From: an uncultured Clostridia bacterium
Lineage (GTDB): Bacteria; Bacillota; Clostridia; Lachnospirales; Anaerotignaceae
Assembly: GCA_944384265.1 (NCBI GenBank)
Contig: CALWSR010000092.1
Span: forward strand, 1 to 40,756
Direction of reading: 5' to 3'
Length of the DNA: 40,756 nt
The notes below the pieces were generated by a model. The model saw only the letters and a list, made by a program, of their open reading frames with translations, did not search any database and was not told where the DNA came from. Numbering within the stretch: position 1 is the stretch's first letter; each line of letters opens with the position of its first letter. This document shows positions 31,152 through 39,652 of this stretch, one piece after another. The position numbers and the translations under genes are program-made.

Positions 31152-32657
31152 ATGAAACTGGTACAGAGTATTTTGACAAAGAACCCCTGCTATACGGCGG
31201 GGAGGAAGATCACTGTTAAGGGGCTGATGCTCCATTCCGTGGGCTGCCCGCAGCCAAAGGCATCCGCGTTCATCAACTCCTGGAACAGCCCGTCCTATGA
31301 CAATGCCTGCGTCCACGGTTTCATTGACGGCAATGACGGGACGGTCTACCAGACACTTCCCTGGAACCACCGGGGATGGCACTGCGGCTCCGGGAGCAAG
31401 GGCAGCGGGAACAATACCCATATCGGCGTAGAGATGTGCGAGCCTGCGTGTATCAAGTACACGTCAGGCTCGAACTTTACCTGCTCGGATACGGCAACAG
31501 CAAAAGCGGTAGCAAAGAGAACCTACGAGGCCGCGGTGGATCTGTTTGCCATGCTGTGCAAGCAGTACAGCCTGAATCCCACCGCAGATGGGGTGATCAT
31601 CAGCCATAAGGAAGGACACAGCAGAGGAATCGCCAGCAACCACGGGGACCCGGAGCATCTCTGGACGCAGCTTGGCATGGGATACACAATGGACGGATTC
31701 CGAAAGGCGGTGAAAGCAGCCATGTCCGGGACGTCCTCCGGGGAGGATACCGGTGGGTATACGAAGATCATGGGGACTGCGGCGGCAACAGCAGAGCAGA
31801 TGAAAGCCTACCTCAAGGGCAAGAACCCGTCTGTGGCGCAGAGCGTCCTGGATATGATTCCGCTGTATCTGTCCGAGGGAAAGACGGAGGGAGTGCGGGG
31901 CGACATCGCCTTTGCGCAGTCCTGCCTGGAGACCGGGAACTTTACCTTCTCCGGCTCTGCGGTCACGCTTTCACAGAACAACTTCTGCGGGATGGGCGTG
32001 ACCAGCAACGGGTTGAAGGGAAATTCCTTTGATACCCCGCAGCTTGGCATCCGGGCGCAGATTCAGCATCTGAAAGCCTATGCCTCCACAGAGAGCCTGA
32101 AAAATCCCTGCATTGACCCGCGGTTCAAATATGTCACGAGGGGATGCGCGGAATATGTGGAGTGGCTGGGACAGCAGGAAAATCCGAACGGGAAAGGCTG
32201 GGCTGCGGGAGCCGGGTATGGGGCGAAAATCCTCTCCATCCTAAAAGCCATCACCGGCACCTCCGGCGGGGCATCCTCCCCTACGGAAGTCTGGTACCGG
32301 GTGCGGAAGACCTGGGCGGACGCGGCTTCGCAGAAGGGAGCCTTCCACAGCCTGGACAATGCGAAACGGTGCGCCGATGAGAATGCGGGGTACTCCGTGT
32401 TCGATGAATCCGGCAAGGCGCTGTACACCTCCCAGGCAGGATTTACACCGTATCTGGTAAAGGTCAGCATTTCCGACCTGAACATCCGCAAAGGGCCGGG
32501 AACGAACTATGCCAAGACCGGGAAGTACACAGGGAAAGGCGTCTTTACCATTGTGGAGGAAGCGGACGGACAGGGTGCAAGCCGCTGGGGGCTTCTGAAA
32601 TCTTACCAGAAGAACCGTGACGGCTGGATTTCCCTGGATTATGGAAAAAGAGTGTAA
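31152..32657 (+). CDS. Endolysin: N-acetylmuramoyl-L-alanine amidase with glucosaminidase and SH3 domains
   Basis: A 501-residue modular lysin. Residues ~20-185 are an Amidase_2 zinc amidase (MLHSV with H28, the later ISHKEGHSRG region and HGDPEHLW). Residues ~200-360 resemble a glucosaminidase (ARG-rich start, GDIAFAQSCLETGNF, NNFCGMGV). Residues ~365-425 are an SPOR-like stretch. Residues ~435-500 are an SH3 domain (VSISDLNIRKGPGTNYAK) that binds the wall. Two catalytic activities in one lysin are common in Clostridia phages. ATG 31152 is preferred to the earlier in-frame codon at 31122, which lies inside the holin gene. Confidence 0.92.
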   Translation: MKLVQSILTKNPCYTAGRKITVKGLMLHSVGCPQPKASAFINSWNSPSYDNACVHGFIDGNDGTVYQTLPWNHRGWHCGSGSKGSGNNTHIGVEMCEPACIKYTSGSNFTCSDTATAKAVAKRTYEAAVDLFAMLCKQYSLNPTADGVIISHKEGHSRGIASNHGDPEHLWTQLGMGYTMDGFRKAVKAAMSGTSSGEDTGGYTKIMGTAAATAEQMKAYLKGKNPSVAQSVLDMIPLYLSEGKTEGVRGDIAFAQSCLETGNFTFSGSAVTLSQNNFCGMGVTSNGLKGNSFDTPQLGIRAQIQHLKAYASTESLKNPCIDPRFKYVTRGCAEYVEWLGQQENPNGKGWAAGAGYGAKILSILKAITGTSGGASSPTEVWYRVRKTWADAASQKGAFHSLDNAKRCADENAGYSVFDESGKALYTSQAGFTPYLVKVSISDLNIRKGPGTNYAKTGKYTGKGVFTIVEEADGQGASRWGLLKSYQKNRDGWISLDYGKRV

Positions 32658-32679
32658 CTGAATAGGGAAAGACAGCAAG

Positions 32680-32722
32680 CAGGCCCGCAGCAATTTTTCA
32701 TGGATTGCTGCGGGCCTGTTTT
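32680..32722 (+). terminator. Strong intrinsic terminator of the lysis operon
   Basis: A perfect 15-bp stem, CAGGCCCGCAGCAAT (32680-32694) with its exact complement (32704-32718), is followed by TTTT. It ends the long rightward late transcript and lies between convergent genes, so it also separates them. Confidence 0.92.
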
Positions 32723-32729
32723 GCGTGAA

Positions 32730-33032
32730 TCAGACTGCCTTTTTGGGTATGTCCGAAAGGTCTGGCGGTCTTGCCGTCAGCTCCACGCAGTCGGAAAAAC
32801 CGAGCAGATAGGCAAGAGCGCCGTAACGAGCGCCAAGTGCGTTCTGTTCACAGGAATGCAGATCAATCAGCGACCGTACTTCCTTTGGTAGCTTCATTTC
32901 CTGTAGCCTGTCTAAGTATTCTCCCGACTTTCGGGCGATTTCCTGATATTCCTCATCCTGTTCCAGAATGCGGTCCAGTATGCCGTTTACCCGCATATCC
33001 ATGAGTTGGTACAGCACGGAATCCTTATCCAT
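32730..33032 (-). CDS. Small minus-strand phage protein, uncharacterised
   Basis: A 100-residue helical protein. It starts MDKDSVLYQLMDMRVNGILD and ends with a segment containing CEQNALGARYGALAYLLGFSD, a recurring pattern in small proteins of Clostridia phages and ICEs. It is the only clear phage gene on the minus strand. AGGAGGGA precedes its ATG at 33032. Being divergent from the recombinase block and convergent with lysis, it is likely to be expressed in the lysogen. Function unknown. Confidence 0.75.
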   Translation of the reverse strand: MDKDSVLYQLMDMRVNGILDRILEQDEEYQEIARKSGEYLDRLQEMKLPKEVRSLIDLHSCEQNALGARYGALAYLLGFSDCVELTARPPDLSDIPKKAV

Positions 33033-33146
33033 GATGAAATCCCTCCTTTCCTCAGTGGTGCATATTAACTCTGAATCGCTGGATTATCAACTCCAAAATC
33101 AGCCGGGAATAATGACAAGCCCAGCCTTCATAAGATGCCATAAAGA

Positions 33147-33226
33147 ACTTTTTTATTTTTGGGGTTACACATTTAAGAAACCGGCGCTTTCACAAAGGCG
33201 CAGGTACTTTTCTTATTTTTGGGGGT
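33147..33226. repeat. Direct repeats in the divergent intergenic region
   Basis: ACTTTTTTATTTTTGGGGTT (33147-33166) and the close copy at 33205-33226 lie about 59 bases apart. A GCGCTTT/AAAGGCGC inverted repeat lies between them. This 236-base region separates the minus-strand gene (start 33032) from the HTH gene (start 33269) and should hold both promoters; the repeats may be operator sites. Confidence 0.55.
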
Positions 33227-33268
33227 TCAGTTTTTCCTCTCCCGTGGCCTATAGGTGGAGGTGGTCTT

Positions 33269-33688
33269 ATGACGGATGAACAGAAAAGGCAGGTGGTATC
33301 TCTCAGGCAGGAGGGCAGCGGGTATACGTCCATTGCAAATAAGCTGGGAATTTCAAGGGATACGGTTAAGAGCTTCTGCCGGAGGAACGGGCTGTCCGGG
33401 GAGATGGCAAAGGAGCAAGGGCAAAGCCGGCCGCAGGGACGATGCCGGGAGTGCGGACGGGAGCTGTTCCAGGAGGACGGTATAAAGAAAAGGATATTTT
33501 GCAGCCGGGAGTGCCGGGAAAAATGGTGGAAGGCACACCCGGAACAGATAAAGAAACGGGCGGTGTATTCCTTTACCTGCGCCGGCTGCGGAAAGGCATT
33601 TACTGCTTATGGCAATTCCGGCCGGAAATACTGCTCCCACGAATGCTATATCAGGGACCGGTTTGGGAGCGTGACAGACCATGAGTAA
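33269..33688 (+). CDS. Helix-turn-helix plus double zinc-finger protein
   Basis: A 139-residue DNA-binding protein. Residues 6-40 form a resolvase/sigma-like helix-turn-helix (VVSLRQEGSGYTSIANKLGI then SRDTVKSF). Two zinc knuckles follow: C59/C62 with C78/C82, and C104/C107 with C122/C126. This kind of gene commonly lies just before serine recombinases in Clostridia phages and ICEs, so it may regulate excision or act as a recombination-directionality factor; that is inference. GGTGGAGG precedes ATG 33269. It overlaps the next gene by eight bases. Confidence 0.82.
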   Translation: MTDEQKRQVVSLRQEGSGYTSIANKLGISRDTVKSFCRRNGLSGEMAKEQGQSRPQGRCRECGRELFQEDGIKKRIFCSRECREKWWKAHPEQIKKRAVYSFTCAGCGKAFTAYGNSGRKYCSHECYIRDRFGSVTDHE

Positions 33689-33857
33689 GGAGGAATTCAG
33701 AGCCGAGCGTCTTTACCTCATGGTGCGTTCCGTAGCACAGAGCATGCTGCGGGAGGGCGTGATTACGGAAATAGAGTTTATGCAGATTGATACAATTCTG
33801 CTGAAAAAATACCGCCCAACTTTGGGTACATTATTGTCAGGAAAACCGTTGACTTAA
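33681..33857 (+). CDS. SHOCT-like small protein
   Basis: A 58-residue protein (MSKEEFRAERLYLMVRSVAQ, then LREGVITEIEFMQIDTILL and KKYRPTLGTL). The short helix-turn with GVITEIEF is a SHOCT-type fold, seen upstream of many serine recombinase genes in Clostridia. It overlaps the HTH-zinc gene by eight bases. Its stop TAA overlaps the TTGACT box of the likely recombinase promoter (33850-33855). Function unknown, possibly regulatory. Confidence 0.75.
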   Translation: MSKEEFRAERLYLMVRSVAQSMLREGVITEIEFMQIDTILLKKYRPTLGTLLSGKPLT

Positions 33858-33890
33858 TGCCCTTTCAGAGTGATGTATAGTAGCGGAAAG
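33850..33890 (+). promoter_or_regulatory. Likely promoter of the recombinase pair
   Basis: TTGACTT at 33850-33856, a CTTTCAGAGTGA core and TATAGT at about 33877-33882 precede AAGGAAG and the ATG at 33902. It resembles the spacer modules at 9424, 10921 and 12845 but is five bases shorter between ACTT and AGAG. A -35/-10 spacing of 21 is too long, so the true -35 may lie within TTAATG. Confidence 0.45.
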
Positions 33891-33901
33891 GAAGTGAGTT
33901 C

Positions 33902-35806
33902 ATGCCAAAAATCAGCAAAATAGAGCCGAAGCTGCCCGGTATACCGGTACGGAAAAAGGTCGCTGCCTATGCGCGGGTTTCCCGTGATACCGAGAGGCTG
34001 ATGCATTCGGTTTCCGCACAGGTAAGCTATTACAGCACTCTGATCCAGAAAAATCCGGAATGGGATTACGCAGGGGTATATGCGGATTGCGGGATATCAG
34101 GGACGGACATATCCAGGAGGGACGAATTCAGACGGATGCTAAAGGACTGTGAGGAAGGAAAGATCGACATCATCCTGACGAAATCCATCAGCCGATTTGC
34201 AAGGAATACGGTTGACCTTCTGGAAACGATCAGGCATCTGAAAAACCTGGGGATTGAGGTGCGGTTTGAAAAGGAACGTATCCATTCCCTGTCAGAGGAT
34301 GGAGAACTGATGCTTTCCCTTCTGGCGTCATTTGCCCAGGAGGAAAGCCGTTCCATTTCGGAAAACTGCAAATGGGGCATACGCAAAAGGTTCCAGTCCG
34401 GGGAAATCGGAGTGGCGAACAAGCGCCTGCTGGGATACCGGTATGATGAGGAACAGAAAAAGTACATGGTTGTACCGGAAGAAGCGGAATCCATCCGATG
34501 GATGTTCCGGATGTACATTGAGGGCATTTCCCTGCGGAAGATCGCGGAGAAGATGAATCATGCCGGGGTCCGTTCCGTGCTTGGGAACAAATTTCAGGAA
34601 GCCACGGTGCGGCAGCTTATTTTCAATGAGGTTTATGCCGGGGACATCCTCCGGCAGAAATGCTACATGGCGGACCCCATTCAGAAAAATAAGGTAAAGA
34701 ACCAGGGAGAACTGCCGCAGTATTACATGGCGGGCTGCCACGAGGCAATCATCGACCGGGAAACCTATGCAAAGGTGCAGGCAGAGATGGAGCGGCGGGC
34801 GGCAATGCAGAATCCGACCTACTGCTTTACGGGAAAAATCAGGTGCGGAGTTTGCGGGGCAAGGTTTACAAGGAAAAAGAGCATGGTTAGGGGCAGAGAA
34901 TATGTCGATTGGATCTGCCGAAGCAAAAAAGAACCGGGAGTCAGATGCAAAAGCCGGAACTATCCCGAACAAAAGCTGATGGAAATCTGTGCGGAATTGA
35001 TGGGAACCGGCAGCTTTGACGGGAGTGCTTTTGAGGAATCGGTCAGAGGCTTTACGGTCCTGGAAAATGGGGACATTGAGCTTTGCTACATTGGCGGCAT
35101 GACGCAGGTGTGGAAAATGCCCCCAAAGCCTGTAAAACCAAAGAAAGTAGAGCTGAAGCCTGCAAGACCGAAAAACATCTTTGACGGGAAAATTTTCTGC
35201 GGGATGTGCGGCAGGCGGTTTGGCAGGGCAATCAGCCAGACAACGGACGGCGGTCATCTTTACTGGCGCTGCCGTTCCAAGACAGGGCATCATGCGACCT
35301 GCGACAGCGTGAATTATACGGATACGGAGATTCGGGAAATCTTCTGCAAGGTCATGGAGCAGGATGCTTTTGAGGATAGGTTCTTTACAGAAAGAGTGGA
35401 GCGGATGGTAGTACAGAAAAGCGGGAGCATTGAATTCCATTTGAAGGACGGTACGGTTCGGACTTATGAAACCTTGAAGTTGCGGAACTACCGGCATGAA
35501 ATGACCTCCACGGATGAGTTTGTGGGGAAAATCGTGTGCGAATCCTGCGGCAATTCGTACCACAGATACTGCTGCGGAGGGAAATATGTATACTGGCGCT
35601 GCAGCGGCAAGTCAAAGGTCAGGACGAAGTGCGGCGGCGTGGATTTTCAGGATTCCGGTATCCGCAAGGTCTCCGCTTATATGATGGGCATGGAGGAGTT
35701 TGACGGGGAGGCATTTTGCAAAACCGTAGACCACATCACGGTTTTGGAAAGCGGTGGACTTAGATTTCACTTTTACGATGGGAGGACAGAGCAATGGCAA
35801 AAGTAA
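33902..35806 (+). CDS. Large serine recombinase with three zinc ribbons
   Basis: A 634-residue site-specific recombinase. The resolvase-type catalytic domain has the nucleophile S27 in YARVSRD, and the family SISRFARNT and FAQEESRSISEN motifs. The recombinase domain follows to ~300. Three separate zinc beta-ribbon units come next: C315/C318, C433/C436 and C546/C549, each with a later cysteine pair. Most large serine integrases have one. It overlaps the second recombinase by 13 bases, so the pair is co-translated and may act together in integration or excision, as CcrA/CcrB do; that is inferred. Confidence 0.93.
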   Translation: MPKISKIEPKLPGIPVRKKVAAYARVSRDTERLMHSVSAQVSYYSTLIQKNPEWDYAGVYADCGISGTDISRRDEFRRMLKDCEEGKIDIILTKSISRFARNTVDLLETIRHLKNLGIEVRFEKERIHSLSEDGELMLSLLASFAQEESRSISENCKWGIRKRFQSGEIGVANKRLLGYRYDEEQKKYMVVPEEAESIRWMFRMYIEGISLRKIAEKMNHAGVRSVLGNKFQEATVRQLIFNEVYAGDILRQKCYMADPIQKNKVKNQGELPQYYMAGCHEAIIDRETYAKVQAEMERRAAMQNPTYCFTGKIRCGVCGARFTRKKSMVRGREYVDWICRSKKEPGVRCKSRNYPEQKLMEICAELMGTGSFDGSAFEESVRGFTVLENGDIELCYIGGMTQVWKMPPKPVKPKKVELKPARPKNIFDGKIFCGMCGRRFGRAISQTTDGGHLYWRCRSKTGHHATCDSVNYTDTEIREIFCKVMEQDAFEDRFFTERVERMVVQKSGSIEFHLKDGTVRTYETLKLRNYRHEMTSTDEFVGKIVCESCGNSYHRYCCGGKYVYWRCSGKSKVRTKCGGVDFQDSGIRKVSAYMMGMEEFDGEAFCKTVDHITVLESGGLRFHFYDGRTEQWQK

Positions 35807-37365
35807 TCACGATACCCGCTACGCGGAGCAAGTACACGGCGGCTCCCATTAACAGCAGGAAAAAGCGCAGGGTTGCAGGCTATGCCCGTGTCAGCACCGA
35901 CCACGAGGAACAGCAGACCAGCTACGAAGCGCAGGTGGATTATTACACGAATTACATAAAAGGCAGAGAGGATTGGGAGTTTGTTTCTGTTTATACGGAT
36001 GAAGGAATCAGCGCGACTTCCACAACAAAGAGAGACGGCTTTAACCGCATGGTGGCCGACGCCCTGTACGGGAGGATCGACCTGATTATCACAAAGTCAG
36101 TCAGCCGGTTTGCCAGAAATACGGTTGACAGCCTGACCACCATCCGCAAGCTGAAGGAGCATAAGGTCGAGTGCTATTTTGAAAAAGAAAACATCTGGAC
36201 ATTTGACAGCAAGGGAGAGCTTTTACTGACCATCATGTCCTCGCTGGCGCAGGAAGAAAGCCGTTCCATATCGGAGAATGTCACATGGGGGCAGAGAAAG
36301 AGATTTGCTGACGGTAAGGTTACGGTCCCTTTCAAACGCTTCCTGGGATATGACCGGGGAGAGGACGGAAACCTTGTCGTAAACGAAGAACAGGCGGCGG
36401 TTGTCCGGAGGATTTACGGGATGTTCCTGCAGGGGCGTTCCCCTTATGCCATTGCAAAGACCTTGACAGAGGAAGAAATCCCCACTCCCGGAGGGAAAGA
36501 GAACTGGTCGGGAAGTACGGTCAGGAGCATCCTGACGAATGAAAAGTACAAAGGAGACGCCCTCCTGCAGAAGGTCTACACCGTGGACTTCCTGTCGAAA
36601 AAGAAAAAGGTCAATGAGGGCGAAGTCCCGCAGTATTATGTGGAAGGCAACCATGACGCCATCATTGAGCCGGCCGTTTTTGAAGCGGTACAGAAGCAGA
36701 TGGCTGTCCGGCAGACCGGGAAGAACCGTCAGAGCAGCGTTGATATTTTCTCCAGCAGGATACGGTGCGGAGACTGCGGGAGCTGGTACGGCTCAAAGGT
36801 ATGGCATTCCAATGATAAATACCGCAGGGTTATCTGGCAGTGCAATCATAAATTTGACGGCAGGAAATGCAGCACCCCGCATTTGGACGAAAATACAATA
36901 AAAGAACTGTTTATCAAGGCGGTTAATATCCTGATGGCGGAAAAGGATGAGATTATCGCAGATTTCCAGGCGGTCAAGGAAATCCTCTTTGACACGGGCG
37001 GGCTGGAAAATGAACAGTCGCAGCTTCAGGAAGAACTGAATGTGGTAGCGGAGCTGATACAGCAGTGCGTGAGGGAGAACGCCCATGTGGCGCTCGACCA
37101 GACGGAATACCAGGCAAGGTACGATGGGCTGACAGAACGGTTTGACCGGACAAAAGAAAGGCTGGACGAGGTAAGCAGCGCCATCAAAGCGAAACAGGCA
37201 CAGCAGGATAAGATTGAAAGGTTCCTTGCTGATTTAGGACAGCAGGAAGGTCTTGTCACAGAATTTGATGAGGACCAGTGGTACAGCCTGGTGGATTTTG
37301 TCACAGTTTTTAATAAGGAAGATATCCGCTTTACCTTTAAGGATGGAACGGAGATCAAAGTATAA
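35794..37365 (+). CDS. Large serine recombinase (probable phage integrase)
   Basis: A 523-residue large serine recombinase. Its nucleophile is S34 in YARVSTD, followed by SVSRFARNT and the LAQEESRSISEN helix. The DUF-type recombinase domain, one zinc ribbon (RCGDCGSWYG ... CNHKFDGRKC) and a coiled-coil tail (~400-480) follow. It is the last phage gene, so the attachment site should lie within the next few hundred bases, and a terminator sits right after its stop. It probably integrates the phage with, or regulated by, the three-ribbon partner. Confidence 0.94.
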   Translation: MAKVITIPATRSKYTAAPINSRKKRRVAGYARVSTDHEEQQTSYEAQVDYYTNYIKGREDWEFVSVYTDEGISATSTTKRDGFNRMVADALYGRIDLIITKSVSRFARNTVDSLTTIRKLKEHKVECYFEKENIWTFDSKGELLLTIMSSLAQEESRSISENVTWGQRKRFADGKVTVPFKRFLGYDRGEDGNLVVNEEQAAVVRRIYGMFLQGRSPYAIAKTLTEEEIPTPGGKENWSGSTVRSILTNEKYKGDALLQKVYTVDFLSKKKKVNEGEVPQYYVEGNHDAIIEPAVFEAVQKQMAVRQTGKNRQSSVDIFSSRIRCGDCGSWYGSKVWHSNDKYRRVIWQCNHKFDGRKCSTPHLDENTIKELFIKAVNILMAEKDEIIADFQAVKEILFDTGGLENEQSQLQEELNVVAELIQQCVRENAHVALDQTEYQARYDGLTERFDRTKERLDEVSSAIKAKQAQQDKIERFLADLGQQEGLVTEFDEDQWYSLVDFVTVFNKEDIRFTFKDGTEIKV

Positions 37366-37402
37366 ATCCCCTGGGGCAATACGCCTGCAGGGGATCATTT
37401 TT
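37366..37402 (+). terminator. Terminator after the second recombinase
   Basis: ATCCCCTG (37366-37373) pairs exactly with CAGGGGAT (37388-37395), followed by CATTTTT. It begins at the base after the stop codon. Confidence 0.82.
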
Positions 37403-37486
37403 ACACGGCTTTTGATTTTGAACCCCCTCTGTTGGAAAAATTAAAAAGTATGAGGAAAAATTAAAAGGTTTAGGGCAAAATCAAAT
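37403..37486. other. Probable phage right boundary (attR region) with direct repeats
   Basis: Between the terminator and the AT-rich recombinase fragment, base composition falls abruptly. GGAAAAATTAAAA occurs at 37434-37446 and 37454-37466, exactly 20 bases apart. This is where a serine integrase attachment site would be expected. The core dinucleotide cannot be set without the left end. Confidence 0.5.
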
Positions 37487-39007
37487 TGTATCAAAGACAG
37501 CGTTTACATAGATGATGGCAGAACAGGGACATCTGATGATACACGACCTGAATTTATACGATTGGTACAAGATGTGAAAAACGGGCGCATTAACTGCATT
37601 GTTACAAAAAATCTTTCCAGAGCATTCCGTAACAGTGCAAATCAGGGAAAATTTCTGGAAGAATTTATCCCCCTTTATGATACTCGTTTTATCTCTCTTT
37701 ATGAACCACGCATTGATACGTTTTTAAATCCAGAAGTTGTGCATAGTTTGGAAGTAAGCATAACTGGATTTATGAATGAACAATACGCCTATAAAACAAG
37801 TATGGATATAAGGCGAACTTTTGATACAAAACGAAAAAAAGGAGAATTTATAGGTGCATTTGCACCTTATGGACTAGCAAAAAATCCAAATGATAAAAAC
37901 AGCCTAATCATTGATGAAGAAGCTGCTGAAGTTGTCAGAAATATATTTCATTGGTTTGTATATGATGGAATGAGTAAAAGCGGTATTGTCAAACGGCTCA
38001 ATGAAATTGGCATACCAAATCCCACAGCCTATAAACGCCAAAAGGGCTTGAAATATTGTAATCCGCAAACCCATAAAAACGATGGTTTTTGGAATGGAAA
38101 AACAATACGGGATATTTTGCTCAATGAGATGTATATAGGTAATATGGTGCAAGGCAAACAAAAGGTTATCAGTTATAAAGTCCATGACATAGTGAAAACC
38201 GATGAAAGGGATTGGTATATTGTAGAAAATACCCATGAAGCTATTATTGACCAAGAAACATTTGAAAAAGCACAGGCATTACATAAAAGAGATACAAGGG
38301 TATCTCCTAACCAAAAAAAAGTTTCTCTTTTTTCTGGATTTTTGCGATGTGCCGATTGTAAAAAGGCTATGACACGCAAAACTGCTAAAAATTTTGTTTA
38401 TTATTGCTGTTCTACCTATACACGAAAGTCAAAAACAGCTTGTGAAAAACATACCATGCGAGAGGATATTTTAGAAAAAGCACTGATTACTGCCATGCAA
38501 CGTCAGATTTCTTTAGTTGCAACTCTTTCTGAAACAATAGAGGAAATCAACAATGCACCTATCATACATACAGAATCCAAAAGAATAAACAATCTGTTGA
38601 GAGAGAAACAGAAAGAATTGAAAAAATGTGAAAACGTGGCAGACAATCTTTATATGGATTGGCGTACGGGAGAGATTACAAAAACAGAATATCGAAGAAT
38701 GAAAGAGAAATTAGAAGCACAAATAAGACAACTGCAAGAAGTTGTAGCAAATCTGGAACAAGAGAAAGAAATATTGTCTAAAGGTATCCATACAAATGAA
38801 CCATATCTAAAAACATTTTTGAAATATAAAAATATCAATCATATTGAACGAGGCATATTAGTTGAACTTGTGAATGTGATTTATGTTCATAAAGGCGGCG
38901 AATTAACCATCGAATTTAATTTTGCAGACCAACACAGACGGATACTGGAGTATATTGAAAACAACAAACGGGAGTTGGAAGTATTGGAAAGTAAAAGGGC
39001 TATTTGA
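37487..39007 (+). pseudogene. 5'-truncated large serine recombinase
   Basis: Recombinase similarity begins at about VYIDDGRTGTSDD (37502) and runs to the stop at 39007, with no catalytic Y-x-R-x-S segment. The open frame only reaches back to a stop at 37451-37453. Present are VTKNLSRAFRNS, a long recombinase domain, one zinc ribbon (RCADCKK ... CCSTYTRKSKTAC) and a coiled coil (~38580-38790). Without the nucleophile it cannot cut DNA. Codon use and composition are far more AT-rich than the phage, so it comes from another source. Its stop is about 60 bases from the broken VapE gene, the usual distance of such a gene from its own attachment site. A TTG at 37562 could start a shortened product. 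Confidence 0.85.
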
Positions 39008-39046
39008 TAAGTCCCAAATACTTTCCCATTTTTTAAAAGCAATGTT

Positions 39047-39079
39047 GTGCATATATAAATGCACCACTCCCTGCCCGCC
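39047..39079. other. Junction of the AT-rich element with the VapE gene (attachment half-site)
   Basis: GTGCAT (39047-39052) and ATGCAC (39059-39064) form a palindromic arm. Directly to the right, 39068-39079 encodes GGQG on the minus strand, the start of the VapE Walker A loop. Beyond that point toward the AT-rich side the VapE frame turns into unrelated residues. The crossover must lie at about 39060-39070. Confidence 0.7.
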
Positions 39080-39652
39080 TACCAGACAAAGCATGACCTC
39101 AAACTTACAGCCGGGGCAGAACGCCCGGTGGATGGCTCCTAACAGGAACAGCCGCAGGGCTTCATAGGTGTACCCGTCCGTGTCGGCTCCCAGAAAGTGC
39201 CGCAGGCAGAAGCGGATTCGCTCTTTCCCGTCCCAGACAAGGCCGTTCAGGTAATCCTGGATGGGGTGGTAACTGTTGGCGTCTGCGGCAAGGGCGGCGG
39301 CGTCCGCAATCTTTTTCTCGCTTGTCAGGCCGTAGGTATTTTCCAGATACAGACGGATGTATTTCATGTCCGTGTCGGTCATTGCCCTGCCGCCGGTTCG
39401 GTGCTTCCTGCCGATGGGCTTTAACAGGTCAATGCGCTCGGTCAGCAGGTTCTTGGCAACCGCCCCGGAAAGGACGGGGTCATGCTGGAACACGGTCAGG
39501 CAGTTCTGGATGCTGTTCCTCACGCCGCCCTTCTCGGTTCCTTCCAGCATGGCTTTCACTTCAGGGGCGCTCCGGGGCGGGGGTGCGGCTTCGTAAGCGT
39601 CTGTCACGGCCTGCCGTATCTCTGGCGGCAAGGTCTGCCATTCTTCGCTCAA
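39068..39652 (-). pseudogene. N-terminal part of a VapE-type (virulence-associated E) helicase, interrupted
   Basis: About 195 residues of a VapE-family ATPase. It runs from MSEEWQTLPPEIRQ through the domain with YHPIQDYLNGLVWDGKERI to FEVMLCLVGGQG, where the family continues GxGKS. The P-loop is cut just before its lysine, and the frame then runs ~54 more codons through foreign DNA to a stop at 38903. The product should lack ATPase activity. TTG 39652 has GGAAAGGAAG upstream. The 5' end overlaps the CHC2 gene by 92 bases. The missing C-terminal half should lie at the far left of the inserted DNA. Confidence 0.85.

Noticed and set aside
38903..39067. C-terminal 54 codons of the minus-strand VapE frame as a real protein end
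   Set aside because: The residues after GGQG have no ATPase features, and the DNA is the reverse strand of the AT-rich recombinase end. It is read-through into inserted DNA.
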